A program made the translations under genes and the position numbers. From Rhabdornis inornatus (taxonomy: Eukaryota; Chordata; Aves; Passeriformes; Rhabdornithidae), in assembly GCA_013397075.1 (NCBI GenBank), contig VWZS01002007.1:1-64000 (forward strand): a stretch of DNA of 64,000 nucleotides, written 5' to 3'. Shown in pieces: positions 34,501 through 47,400 of this stretch (positions within the stretch are counted from its first letter, which is position 1; each line of letters opens with the position of its first letter). Under the pieces are notes generated by a model. The model did no database searches and had not been told where the DNA came from. It worked only from the letters and a program-made list of their open reading frames with translations.

Positions 34501-37500
34501 GACCCACTGCCCACACATTCTTCACTCACTTAATCAATGCAGTGTTTATAAATACTTTTGCTTATAAATAATTTGCTATATTTTAAAAATTTTGTGTGCA
34601 TACAGCAAGCTAGCAAGACCATTTGAACATAGCATAACCTTTAAAACAAGAGAATAACCTTTTTCTTTATTTTAAATACATAGGTGTCTCTGTCAGTGTC
34701 TCTACATTCAACCTGGTTGCCATATCTTTGGAGAGGTACAGTGCCATTTGCAAACCGTTGCAGTCCAGGGTCTGGCAGACAAAATCTCATGCCCTGAGAG
34801 TGATTGCTGCGACCTGGTGTGTCTCCTTTGCTATCATGACACCATACCCAATCTACAGCAAACTGGTACCTTTCACCAAGTACAACAACACCACAGCAAA
34901 TATGTGCCGGCTCCTTTGGCCAAGCGATGTCATTCAGCAGTCCTGGTAAGACATAACTGGTTGTTAGCAAATGTGTAATTATCTGCTGGAAAACAGCATT
35001 TCATGGTAGCAATAAGCCTGTAGAAAATCAAGTATTAACCTTCAGCAAATGTTTACACTCTATCATGCTTATTTAAGATACAAAAACACCCCAATATTTT
35101 TAAGCTGCTTGCATTTTGACATTTGCATGACTTTTCCCTTGTCGTAGGAAAGACTGCCCAAGATGGCAATGATTCTCACACCATGGTCTGCTAAGCCCCA
35201 AGTGTCACTGTAAAGAAAGCATCTGTCACTTGTAGGAATACTGCTTTCACTCATTTACACATAAACTTCAACGTTCTCAGATAAATCCTTGATTAATCTT
35301 TGAGAAATGCAGACACTTACAAACACCCCTCTGTGTGCTGCCTTGGCTGTTGCTTTTTTTGAAGGTTCTCTGTTGCAGAGAAGTAGAATATGAGGCTGCA
35401 AATGTCTTATTTGAGAATCCTTTTAGTTGCTTATGGAGAATAGGGGCAGAGAGAAGTGGGGAGAGACATGGTCCCAGTCCTACACATCCAGGCAGGGTAA
35501 ACAGCAGCACTATCAAACTGCAATAGTACTTAGACATGATGTCCTTGCACGTTGACTAAACACTGACTGGCACCAAGAATGTGTAAGATTTTTGATACTG
35601 AAGGTCAGTTGGAACTGGGAAAAAGATTGAAGTCTTTTTATGTGGATTTATGTGGATGGTATGGCACATCCACAAAGAGAGTAACTTTGTGTTAATGCTT
35701 TCAGCAGTAATCTCAGGTATTTGGTGGCATGAGGAGGAGAGGTACAGGACAAAATGCTCTTCTCTGTGCTCTCCCTACAGATTCACAGGTGTGTTACTGA
35801 GTTTGTACCGAAGTCACAGGGGTCAGGAGAGACATAGACTCTTGGATGCATTTAAGCTTCATTATTTCCCCAACTTGTCATCACATGAGAGAAGCTGACT
35901 AGGAGAGCAGCAGATGTGAAACCAAGTAAAAGCTGCTTCCTTTACCAAAGAGATTGCCAGTACTGGGATCCCTCCTCAGGAGCTCTGCATGGCTCCAGGG
36001 ATGAAAACCCAGGTTGTAGCTGCTCTGTCTTTGCCAACATGGGCCATTGCCCTCAGGAAGTCAGATCTCTCTGAAGCAGAATAATGCAATAATTTACATT
36101 GGAAAAGACCTCTAAGATCATTGATTCCAACCATTAAAATATTTTTAGTGTTCCAAGGACCCCTCTGAGAATCAGCAGGTGCTTATTTAGCTTCTGTAAG
36201 GCAGTTTTTGCATTGTCCAAAGCTACAGGGCATCCAATGTTCATCTGGTTACAGCAGGGAGCCCCACTCATGGCCAGAGAGAGCTTCTGCCCCCTTTAAC
36301 ACTTTGGGAGTGCCCATCTCCTCTGGGCTGCATAGATGGGATGAAAGATGGTTTTCAGCCATTATAGTCTTGTTCCTGCTGTACCTTTCTGGGGGAAGCA
36401 GAAGAAGTGGGAAGCTTCAGATTTCTGAGGTGTCAAAATGATAGCTTTTATTGGCATGAAAAACAAATTTTAAATCTTGAAATCCTTTCTTCCCCAGTTC
36501 TCAGTTGTATAAAAAGGAGTTTTTTTCTGGTTTTGTGCCATTCCATATTCTCCGTGTGTCTTTTGATTCCTTAGGTACACTTTCCTGCTACTCACACTCT
36601 TTCTTATTCCTGGGATTGTAATGATGTTTGCATATGGCCTAATTTCTTTGGAACTCTACCGAGGAATAAAATTTGATGCCAACCAGAGAAAATCTTCACG
36701 AGGTAACAATACATTTTGGTTTGGGGTGGGCTTTTTAAAGTTACAGTTGAAGATACGGGCAGTCATTTTGAGGCTAGTAAAAGGAAAGCTTTCTACTTGC
36801 AAAAGTGATCATTATGGTCAGTTATGTCACGAACTTGCCAGCTGCATTTCTTGATTACAGTTACTCTGCTGTTAGCAAATAAACCTCATCTTCAGCTTGT
36901 TTGCAAAGATTTGGGGCAGAATACATTAAATTTCTAATTTGTTTATTATAGAAATACCAGGGCTTTTTTTCTGGCCATGGATGAGGACCATTTTTGTCAA
37001 AAAATGTCACAATTAAAATTGTAAAATTAAAATAGAAGCATATAACCTTGAAATCTATCTTCTGTCTATTCTGGACTAAGCAACATTCTTACACCTTTTG
37101 CATCAGTTTGTATAGAGGTAAGATGTGAGAATATCGGGAGACAGTGGATTCAGAGTAGCTGAATGACTCAGAAGCAGGCCAGTGCTTTCTCTGCAACAGT
37201 TGCTCAGCTATGAATTATGGTGTTTATTTAGACTTCGACTGCATTCTTCATTTTTTGTTTGGCTCGCTGTTCAGAGATATTTTGCCAACTATTTAAACAG
37301 CACTTTATATGTACAGAAAGAAGAGTAAGTACCTGCAGCGCCAAATACGAGGATGGAGATGGATGTTACCTCAATAAAACCAAAAGAAAACGGAAAATGC
37401 CATTGCAACAGCTCTCTGCTATGAGCCACAACAAAATAGAGAGAGTGAGAAGCAACAGCTCTTCTGCCAACTTAATGGCCAAGAAACTTGTTATCCGCAT

Positions 37501-37843
37501 GCTGATGGTGATCGTGGTTTTGTTTTTCATTTGCTGGACTCCCATCTTCAGCGTCAATGCCTGGCGAGCCTTCGACACGGCTTCTGCAGACCGGCGTCTC
37601 TCGGGGGCTCCCATCTCCTTCATCCACCTGCTGTCCTACACTTCTGCCTGTGTGAACCCCATCATTTACTGCTTCATGAACAAGCGTTTCCGCATGGCCT
37701 TCCTGGCCACCTTCACCTGCTGCGCCAAGCAAAAGCTGCCCGCAATACGGGGAGAGGCTGGTGATGAAGAGGAGGGGAAAACTACAAGGGCTTCCCTCTC
37801 CAAATGTTCTTACACACACATGTCTGCATCTGCACCCCCCTGA
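31401..37843 (+). CDS. CCKAR: CCKAR, cholecystokinin A (type 1) receptor, complete, five exons
   Basis: CCKAR is a plasma-membrane GPCR for sulfated cholecystokinin. In vertebrates it acts mainly through Gq and controls pancreatic secretion, gallbladder contraction and satiety. Exons 31401-31524, 32275-32526, 34684-34945, 36575-36702 and 37317-37843 join into 1293 bases, 430 residues plus stop (human 428). Visible features: N-glycosylation sequons N12, N15 and N27; N-terminal C21/C32; extracellular disulfide pair C118/C200; ERY at 142-144; MCR at 199-201 in loop 2; CWTP at 328-331; N336 and R339 in TM6; NPIIY at 369-373; palmitoylation-type C390-C391. The start has A at -3 and G at +4. All introns are GT-AG. 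Two N-terminal ligand-contact residues of the human receptor are replaced (see findings). The gene is divergent from TBC1D19 and convergent with RBPJ. Confidence 0.97.
31525..32274 (+). other. CCKAR: CCKAR intron 1
   Basis: A 750-base AT-rich phase-1 intron with no recognised repeat or RNA. Confidence 0.9.
32275..32526 (+). CDS. CCKAR: CCKAR exon 2 (TM1, TM2, start of TM3)
   Basis: The 252-base exon has a TTTTCAG acceptor and an ATGG|GTAAGT donor. It encodes DLHQIMRILLYCLIFLLSIL at the start of TM1, then IRNKRMRTVTNIFLLSLAV into TM2, and ends with C118 and YFM. The transmembrane parts are nearly identical to the mammalian receptor. Confidence 0.95.
32527..34683 (+). other. CCKAR: CCKAR intron 2
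   Basis: A 2.16 kb phase-1 intron containing the long purine repeat at 33265-33424. Nothing else is recognised in it. Confidence 0.9.
33265..33424. repeat. (GAAAAA)n purine tract in CCKAR intron 2
   Basis: Hexamer GAAAAA is repeated about ten or more times, flanked by related A/G motifs. From 33282 to 33392 there are 111 consecutive purines on the plus strand. The length makes it a likely site of length polymorphism and of triplex-type structure. The lysine/arginine-rich frames across it are artefacts. Confidence 0.95.
34684..34945 (+). CDS. CCKAR: CCKAR exon 3 (TM3, TM4, extracellular loop 2)
   Basis: The 262-base exon follows an ATACATAG acceptor and ends TCCTG|GTAAG, splitting a tryptophan codon (W213). 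It encodes the ERY motif, SRVWQTKSHALRVIAATW, and loop 2 with the NTTANMCR segment. M199 and R201 correspond to human M195 and R197, which are reported to bind the sulfotyrosine of CCK. Confidence 0.95.
34946..36574 (+). other. CCKAR: CCKAR intron 3
   Basis: A 1.63 kb phase-2 intron with a short CR1 3' tail at 36085-36165. The remaining sequence is not recognised. Confidence 0.9.
36085..36165 (-). mobile_element. CR1 LINE 3' end remnant in CCKAR intron 3
   Basis: ATTTACATTGGAAAAGACCT followed by CTAAGATCATTGATTCCAAC and CATTAAA matches the reverse complement of a CR1 3' end (the 'TTGGAAAAGACCT...TAAGATCATCGAGTCCAACC' type). Only the terminus is recognisable. Confidence 0.55.
36575..36702 (+). 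CDS. CCKAR: CCKAR exon 4 (TM5)
   Basis: The 128-base exon has a TTCCTTAG acceptor and a CGAG|GTAAC donor. It encodes YTFLLLTLFLIPGIVMMFAY and SLELYRGIKFDANQRKSSR, covering TM5 and the start of intracellular loop 3. Confidence 0.95.
36703..37316 (+). other. CCKAR: CCKAR intron 4
   Basis: A 614-base phase-1 intron. No repeat is recognised. Confidence 0.9.
37317..37843 (+). CDS. CCKAR: CCKAR exon 5 coding part (loop 3, TM6, TM7, C-tail)
   Basis: It follows a TATGTACAG acceptor. It encodes a basic loop 3 (KYEDGDGCYLNKTKRKRK), TM6 with FFICWTPIF, NAWRAFD, TM7 with CVNPIIYCFMNKRFR, C390-C391 and a Ser/Thr-containing tail ending HMSASAPP. Open frame extends 5' of the acceptor to 37259, but that part has no similarity and is intronic. 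Confidence 0.96.
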
Positions 37844-38455
37844 GCTGCACCAGGGGAGGCAAGGAGTGGTGAATTGTCTGATCTTGGAAAGTGACTGTGG
37901 CATCAGCTGAATGCGATTTAGTTCTGAGTTAATGAAACACTTCAGCTGACAGTAAACACAGCGAGAATTTTATGGGAAATTGATGCTATCACTGTCCAAG
38001 TGTTACATCATTTTCCCTTCAAAAGTACAAAGCAGGAAGAGGGCTCTGAAGATAAAGGACTTTATGAAAAGCCTTAGAAGTTGCTCTACTTGTAATAAGT
38101 TCCACTGCAAAAATTGGTGTCCTCTACATCAACAGCTTTGCTCAGTTTTCACATGCAGTTCTGAGTATCTCTTAAAATTTCCAAGATGCAAATAGATTCT
38201 CCTCTAACATAAATATATGTAATGCAGTCTTCACTTCACTAGCTATGTCTCATAAGCAAAAATCTTTGTTATAAGTGTAGCATCTTTTCTCATTATTTTA
38301 GCTGAGCTAATACATGTTGAGATAGTTTTGGTGTCACTTTCATGGCAATTCTGGGGTGGCAAGAACAGGCTTGTCCATGTGAAATTAATGCTTTTAAGTA
38401 AAATAATTACTTTTTTGTTAATAAAATTAAAATAAATACCATTGGCTTTGTGGGT
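37844..38455 (+). other. CCKAR: CCKAR 3' UTR with poly(A) signals
   Basis: Downstream of the TGA the sequence becomes AT-rich. Two AATAAA hexamers occur at 38420-38425 and 38431-38436, followed by TTGGCTTTGTGGGTGG, a fitting GU-rich downstream element. Cleavage near 38450 would give a 3' UTR of about 0.6 kb. The end is inferred, not observed. Confidence 0.6.
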
Positions 38456-41400
38456 GGAATGCTTTCTTCACTCAGGCAATAGCATAAATTAACATAATTT
38501 AATGTATTTTTCACTTACATAAACCCCATAGAACAAGGACAAAGAAATGGCTTTCTTCTGTGCAGCTGAAAGCACCCACACATACAAGTGGCGGGGTCTA
38601 AGATGAGGCACAAAGGCTCGTGTGGAAATTTCCACACTGGGAAGCACAGGGATAAATGCTTGGGATAAAGCAAAGAGTTATTTTAAGAAGAATCAGGACT
38701 GAGGACACAGGTTGGTGCCCATTGCAGTCTCATTTCACAAATACATTCACAGCCACTTCAAGCACAGCACTGCCAACATGGAAATAAAGACAGTGGGTGC
38801 AGAATGGCAGAGAGCGCAGATACAACAAGCAAAGGCTGAAAGGCTTTGTCAGAAAACAGGTTTTCTAAACTTTGGAGCAGCTATTTTCTCCAACTACATG
38901 TACTTGTAAACAGATTCAACACAGAGTAAAACGGCTCTGAATGATGTAATTATTGGTGCTTCGCTGAGCAAGGAACCCAGTCTCTTTCCTGTGCAGCACA
39001 CAGGTGAGTGTGGGTGTTCAGGTCTTGTCCTTTGCTCTGTGGAACTCAGATGGAGAAGTTACATCACTTATTTTGGTTTGTGAAAATATCCTGTTGGAGA
39101 TGTTTCTATCTTCTAGCTGAATCAATATCATTATAAACCCTTGTTATTAGACAGAGATTAAATTTGAGCACAGCGTGGAATGTAGATGTGGAAATTAAAT
39201 ATAAGCCCTCTCAAGGTTTTTAATCAGGAAAATCTGATCTCTTTACAGAATGATTTTAAATTAGAAATATACCGTGAGTTCCAGCACCCAGATCCATGTT
39301 CTGCACTCAGTTATTGCCTGAAATGGTTTACCCTAACAACTTAGGACACAACTTCGGCTATTATTTTTTTTTCATCCAGCTTGTCCACAGACAGGAAATT
39401 AAAAAAAAAATCCTAAACACTATTTATGCACAATCCATAGAAACAATGTTCTGCCTGCCTAGTTAATAAAGTAGCATTGCTCCTGGAGCAGTGCTGAGAC
39501 TACTGACATCAATCTGACCTTCTGCAAATACCCAACAAATTAAATTATGAGGTTTAATTCATAGCAATAAAATGAAAATTTTACTTCACTTATGGATACA
39601 TGTTGAGACCCTCTACAAACCTGTCCTGTGTGTTGAAACTGAAGGAACAAACTTAGCTGCTTTGGGATTTATGTGGAACAGTGACAGCAGAAAACATATT
39701 TGTGAAGTATTTTATACCAATTGAAAGCCTGGATTGATTATAGATAGTAGTTTAAAAATTGTTGTTTAAGTAAGAAAACTCTCCACATTTTAATTATAAA
39801 CTGGATGTGACTATTGCTGGCTATGTGCTGTATTGCAGGACAGTCCATGCTATAGTTCTGTGTGCTCTTTCAAAAGCAAATTCGTTTTCATAAATGTAGC
39901 TTCTCCAGTACCTGTAGAGTGACACAACAGGACATTAACAGTTCACCTGCTCTCACTGATGGACTCTGAGGATAGTGGTTCCAGATGAAAACCAAAAGCT
40001 ATTTTCAACGATGCCTTAATCAGATCTCAGCCCCCCGTGGCCTCCCGTAGCTGCAGCTGAAAGGAGCAGAGTTTCTGATTGATACCCCTCTGCTAACTGT
40101 CAGGGAGCACAATTTGGAAGTGATGAAATGAGGAAGGCAGAAGATCCTGATGGAGTGGTGACTGGGAGACAAACAGGGAAGGGTTGAAACGTGCCATTTC
40201 TCCAAGGCCCATCTGTGTGTGCGTCACTCGTCCCCTCCATTTCTCCCTCTGCACCTATATTCTTGTTATACCAACACAGTATTTCTTTCGATCAATCTCC
40301 CTAAGCCACAAGCCTTATGCCAAATTCCAGCAAGAAGTAGGAATTAAGCTTTTAAAATGCAATATTGCAATCCACTCATTTTGTATTCTTCTGCCCTGGT
40401 CTCCTAGCACAGGAAATTTCAGCCTTTCTGCACCTTAATGCCATTTTTCCTGATCTGTGCATTGCAGAAGTCATTCCTGGGTCCAAATGTTCACCTTTCA
40501 TTGTTAGAGAATCATAGCATCCTCCCAGTGCCTTTAATTCAGATGCTGATGTCACTGAAAAGGTATCTTCAGCATTAGTTATGGGTGGAATAAACAGATC
40601 AAAATAAAAACAGCCTATGAAATCTTCTCATTTTAGCAGTAGTTTACAGGGGTTTTGGAGAAAAAATCCTATCCTACTACAAGCAGTCCCTAAAAGCAAA
40701 CTGCTTCCCAGATGTAGCAGACAAATGGAAAACCAATGAATTTCAGGTGCATAATGTCCATAAATCTCGAAAATTTTTATCTTCTTTCCCTTTCTCCCAA
40801 CTCCCAGGGTTTTTCCCCTCCCTCTGTCTTTCTCTTATCTCTTTCAGCTGCATGACACGATCTGATTTTTGTCCTGCATGCTTCTCAGTCTCTAGGTTAC
40901 TTTCCCACCACCACCAATTGCTAGATGATTTTTTTCTCTTTGACAGGTTTATTTTCCTTCCCAGATTTATTTTCCCAGAAAGCACTCTCATCTTCATTTC
41001 CCCTATCATCTCCGGCTGACAGACTCCTGCAGCACATTTCTCCAAGCAATATATCCTGCCCACACCACAGCAGTTCTGCAGTCCCTCCCTACAATCCCAC
41101 GTCTGAGCTCACACAGCAGCTCTTGAACACCGGCTCTCGATCAAGCAGGATGTACTAGTTCAGAAAACAAAAGTGGAGCATTGAATAACACCCAGGTCCT
41201 CCTTTGATACTTCTGTAACTATTACTTGCAAGCTCTACTATTAGGGTATGCTTTAATACTGATGCCTTAAAATACTGCTAAATACAGGACTTGGTGAGGG
41301 GTCGAAGTAAAGGTATTTCACTATTGCCGAGACAAAACACCTTAATGCTCTTAATGGAAAGCTGTGTGTGGATTTGGAACTCCAGCCACTAAAGGTTTAC

Positions 41401-44400
41401 ATCCCCTTACACAAGTCACGGCCTCTTTTCCAATACCACCAAGCCCTTCTTGGCAAGGTGGGGAGCCTGTCTATGATCCCACTTGTTCCTGCATCCCCTC
41501 CTGTTCCTCCTACCTCTGAGCCCAGGGATGGGGCAAGCCCAGTACACCCACCATGGTTCATCACAATGCTCTTCTGGCCTGGACTAGGTGACTTCAGGAT
41601 CCGTCAATACTGAAATGGATGTTGAGGTAAACTGAGGGTTTCTAGTGGCAAAAGATGCCTTTTCTCTGAATGAAAGTATAGAAAGATAAAACCTAATGGT
41701 TTTCAATTTGAGAAAGGATTATGTGAGAGCAGAGGCTGTAGCCTTTTCATTACAGCATCAGAGTGGTAGAGAGTATAAAACAAAAGTTCAGACTTTTGCT
41801 TGGATTTTATTTGTAAAATGCTTTACTCTTCCACTTCAAATATAACATAGACTGATCAAATACCACTTCACTCAGATGTGCATGTAGGTCAGCAGTTTGC
41901 TCACCTTATCGCCACAGTTTTCCAGTCAATTTTTCTATATGCATTATTAATTTCAGTTAAACAGCTTCAGCTTTTTATGCACAAACCATCCAGCATGCAC
42001 CCAGCTCTTTTCTCAGGGGTTACATACAGCATAGTAATGCATGCCTTTAACATGCCAGAATTTCTCTCTCAGTGTGTATAAAAACCTCAACTTCTAGAAT
42101 TACATTTTTTATTTTTTCCTTCTGCAACGCTTGTTAGGCTGCCTTGGGTACCTCCTAAAGAAAAAAATGTAAAAGAAATATTCATGAATTGTAAAGCTCC
42201 TGTTCTGCTTGCCTAATGGCAATTCATCCCTGCTAGGAGCTATTTGTCTGCATCTCCACAGATAACTATTTCATGAAGAGTTTTCTTGGCTTCCACTCCC
42301 AGTTGTGTCCAAAAAGCTAACTTTGAGCTAAGGAGATGTCAGTTGTTCCACCGTATAGAGAGACAAGAACAAAACATATTCATTAGCATCAGCTGGTAGT
42401 AAACATCAAGTAGGAATCATCCCCTATGGGGTAAACACCAGTTAATTGATGTCCTGCTATTTTGACAGTTATTAAAATTTTAAAAAATATTTCCTGATAG
42501 AATGAAGAAATACAACTTATATACAAAGTCTGATTTAAACCAGTAGACAAAAATCACTCTATAGGTTCTGTGAAAGTCATACAAACACCAGAGTTACAAA
42601 ACAGGCATGAAGAAAAGTCACATGTACAGAACCTAAATTCACAGGAAAAGGGCTACTCATGCTCTTTGCCTGATGTCAGACAATTTTTAAATTATTTTTA
42701 TAGAATGGACATTGGCTCAGGGCCTTGTTCTGAGAATATTTAGCAACTGCTATGAGGCCTCATTCCTGACCAAGTGAAGAATGACACACAGAGGTGAAAC
42801 CACAGGGGCAACTGTGCTAAACACATAACAGTGCCCAAGAGGGAATTTTCCAACCAGCTGGGATCTTTGCATTGACTCCTACGAACCTGCTATCGTCCTT
42901 CTAATACCTGAGATCATCAGGATTTCATAGCTAAACTGAAGGTAGGTGTGGAGAAATCAGAGATGCTCCTTGCACTGCAACTGGCTAAAATCTCAGCCCA
43001 TATCCCTGTAAGGATACTTGGCAGTGCTGCTGTGACTGGCTTGCTGTTATTGCAAAGGAATATGAGGATAGCAATGTCATCCAATACACTCTTGTCTTGG
43101 AGTTGCTTTTTCTGTTGGCATCCCAAAAGATGGTCCTGTCACATGCAAGTAGGAAAAACAACACTACAGGTATGGCACTGAAATTAATTCATTGCATCAA
43201 CAAGGGCACAGCTGCTTCTCTGGAGAACCAGCATCATGTCTGTTCTAGCTTTCCAGGATGCTACAACTGATTTAATGTACCTCTGACCACCCTGTGGGGA
43301 CTGACAGAGGTTATCACAGGATTAGGAAGAGGCTGTGTCTTTAAGAAAAAGAACCTTTTATTTGCTGTCCAGATGTGGCCAGGGCTCATGTTACAAGTTG
43401 CAAAAAAAAATCAGTAGAGACCACAGCAAGTAAGACTAAAACTATCAGACAAGTTCTCACAGTGCATTTTTAAAAATAAGAAAGTTCTGCTAATATCAAA
43501 GCCTTTATTTCACTGAGATTGCAGATCTAGGGGAAGCATCCAGAAAATATATCTCAGGGCCCTTGTGTTTATTATAAAGGAAACCTGTTTAAATACTGTC
43601 AGCTGACTGAGGCGAAAAAATACAGTCCAGAAAAGCCTGTCAGGAATAGTTCTGTATTCCCCGGTATTTTTCTAGCACTTTTTTCTTTTTTTATTTATTT
43701 ACTTTTTTTTTTAAGCAGGGAGAAGTAAAAGCTGATGGAAATTCAAAGAATTTTTACTGAAAGGCAGGGTTTTCCACAAAAATAAAATGCTAATTAACAT
43801 CCAGCATGACGCCTCTACTACACTGATTTGTCAAATATTTATTAAAACCAGGATAGACTTCCTCTGCTACACACTGAGGTCAAGACTAAGATGCCTCCAA
43901 TGACAGAGGCTGTGTAGAGATGGGAGAGCAAGCAAGCTGCAGGTGCACAGCTTTGTCTGGTACTGCTTTTGTGAGATCTGTAAGAGATTAGTAAGACTGG
44001 CAGAAGAGTGTTTAGGAAGATAGTGATTGAAGTCAAAGCTGAATCTGATGCCCTTGAAACAGTGCTCTGCAGGGCCCAAACACAGGGCTGGGGCAGGAAT
44101 GGAATGGAAGCTGAACGGGGAAGATTTTGGCCTTGTAGAGTGGTGGGGGACAAATGTCATAGTGAGGATGAAGGAACATGGTCTTGGTCTGTGGAGAGAG
44201 AAGATGATTGCAAACACTTATAAATTTGGGATTCTGCATCTGAAAGTAAAAGAAAAGACAGATGTTGCCTATATGGGAAGGAGGTACCTAGTGGGCAAGG
44301 AGGCAGTCAAAGGTTTCTCCAGGCAGCAAGATGGAAGGAAAATCAAACTTCATTCTTGGTAGAGAAGTACTCATTTTAGGCAAGGTGGAAAGTGAAGGTT

Positions 44401-47400
44401 TGAAGAGATAACAACTACACTGGAATTAATTTTCTACAGGCCTTGTATAGGGTTTTGCAGCTGAGGGATTCTGTCAGTGGAACAGACCAGGCAGAGCTGA
44501 GGGTCTCAGCCTTGTGCCCCAAGCACAGGAGCTAGAGGGAGAAGAGCTCCTGGCCATGGAGAAGCTGCAGCTTTATCTGATACTGATACAGACCTGCTGG
44601 CAGCAGCACAATTTGGGCATCTCTCACCTGAGGAGTTCAAACTGCACTGCCAAGGTGTTACTATGCTCTAGTCCAGCTGACTTGATGGGCTGAGAGAACA
44701 CAACCTGTGCTCCTCTGTCCCAAAGCCCAGTGCCCAGCACCCTGCATGTCCACGGGACCTGCTGGGAGCTGCTCCTCCACTTCTTGTGCACCAGCCAACA
44801 CAGAGCTCACCTCTGCTACCACTGCCATGGTGGGAGGCAGCCTCCAGGTACATGATACTCCATCAGACAGAGTAGGAATGACAAAGGCTTCACAAACCAT
44901 AAAAACCAGCTGCAGTCAGGTAAGCAGAAAAAAAACAAACAACTATCTAATGAAGCAAGGGTTATTTTAAAAAGAAACCAAAAAAACCCACAACCAAACC
45001 CCTCCCGAAACTGCAGCGTTTGCATTTAATAGTTACCAGTAACTGTAACAGGCTACTCTTCACTAGCATCCTGTAAATGAAGTTTAAAAGTACTGTCTGC
45101 TAGAACGAAACAGGTATTGCCTCTCCTGCCTCACCTCCAGCTCACTTTTCTAAAGCTTTTTTTCACCTCAGAGCTCCTGTGCCCTCATTTTGGGGACTGA
45201 CAGCAGCAGTCTATGGTGCATCTTGGTGCTACCATCTGGCTTTGCTAGATAATAATTTCCAAACCTATGTGTCTGCTTAGGCTACAGTGCCTTGAGGATC
45301 CAATTATTCTCCTAACTCTACCAAAAGTAACATTTCTAAATTAATATAAACTTACCAAAATGCAATTTTATAACTGATTCATGTTGTGCCTGTGCTTCCT
45401 CCAAATGTAGTTTGAATAACGTTTTCTAATCTACTAACACACAAAACAAACCGAAGAACTTTGATATTATTTCCATGCGCCTGTGGGCTCAGATGTAGCC
45501 ATCTGTGCAACTTCAGGCTCTACTTGTGTGCCAAGAATTATTATTTACTTACATTTGTCCTTGGTCCTCTCTGGAGGAACATTATTTGTGCAAGTGCTTT
45601 TGAACACTTTGCTGTGTCTGTGGGAGTCTCTCCAGCTGTGTGATCAGTTATCGCAGCTATCAGGCTTTGAAGGAGTGACACTTGGGAACACCTGCTTTTT
45701 AGTTACACGATCAAGTAAACTTACATGCACCTTTTTTCTTTCTTTTTTTTTTTTTTTTAAATACTGCAAAATTTCACATTTGGCTTGATGTCCCTCTACT
45801 TCATTTCATAGCTTTAACATGAATCTTCCTCTTTCACCTCCTGACTGATCTCTAATTCCAGCAATTCCCCTTTTCCTTGGGGAGTATCTCACACACAGGT
45901 CACCAACAAAACTACTGTTTTTTTTCGTATCCAGGAAACAAGTAATTTTTGACTGCTTCTCCTGATTCATTGTGTTCAGCTTCATCAAATTTAAAAGGTT
46001 AATTTTATTAATATTTCAGGATTTCCATGTCTGCCCTAACAAATAACCGTTCACAATTGTTGGAGCATCTTGCACATTTCTGTTTCTTGCATTTGGGCCC
46101 TTCAGCTCTTTCTGTGGGGTGAAGTGAGATGTGACAGCTAATTACCTGTTAGGAGCAGCCCACAGGAGACACTGAAAATAAGGGTATATAGTAACAGATA
46201 TATTTTCTAGATTTCACTCTCTGCAGTCCATTGCAAGGAAGGAGTGACAGCACATACATGTGTATCACTAAGGAGGGTGAAGGTTTGGGCAGCAAGGCAA
46301 GAGGAGATGAAAAATTTTAGCACCTGGTGAAGCAGGAGGCCACTAAATACATAGATCACATGTGTGTTGGAGAAGAATTTACCCTAAAATGCAGACATTT
46401 AAAGTCTTTTAGTGTGGGTGAGTGGCTGAGGTAGTTTACACCTGCAGCAGAAACGTTCAGAAAGAAATAGCTCTATCTTGCAAGAAATGGTGTAAATAAA
46501 AGTGCACAATACCTGTGCTGCTGCTGATGATCTGGAAACCTTGTACACATTTATTAGCTAGTTCTACTTCAAACTCAGTCTAGGTCAGTGCCATGCAACC
46601 CTGCTTGTTCCCAAATAGCAGCTCTGCAAACAATCTTGGGCTTACATTTGTAGATTCCATTGCAAGAGTAAACTACTACATCCATAAAGCACAGCTCCCC
46701 TTTCCTCTGAGTATCCAAGAAGAAATTGTATATTTGTTTTGAAGTGTTTGTCCACACTAGCCACAAATAATCTGGCCAGAATCCTACTCTGGGTGTGTCC
46801 ATCAGGACTTTATTCTGGCCCCAAGCACCCATCTATGGTGAGGGTGGGGCTTGGAAGGCCACAGAAGTAGAGTCCATTGGACCAGTCAAAGTTCAGGCTT
46901 CGCTTATTATTATTTTTCATGTAATTTCAAGCAGGCAGAATAGGTTTAGTGTTGTAGTAAGGCAGTGGAGTGTTTGTATAATTTACAAGGAAACAGTTCT
47001 TTCACTTTCCTAATGAACTTTTAGCTCTGCCTCCAAGCTGAGATTGCTGCCTCTCTCCATTCAAAAGTTCAGGTGATTACCAGACTGACTCAGGTGCCTT
47101 ACCAAGCAGAAACCCAGCACATCACTGGCATATTCCTCATCCAACAATTGCCAGAGCAGGGGATTTCCAGGCAGCAGCTACAACTTGAAGTTCAGTAGTC
47201 CCCATTTTCCCTTATACACAAATATTCTACTGTCCCTTGAATTTTTGCTTAAGGTCTGCTTTGTCCAGATCCTTATTTAGGACCTAAAGGTAATGGTTCT
47301 TCAGCATCCTCAAGTAACATGACTTTTCATTTGTACACACCAAATAATTAATATTTCTCCATTTCAGCAATATAATTCACTCCTAGAAGAAATTCACAGT

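Noticed and set aside
43842..44362. Overlapping open frames of 100-116 codons on both strands
   Set aside because: No frame shows similarity, codon pattern or exon borders; frames on both strands at once point to chance.
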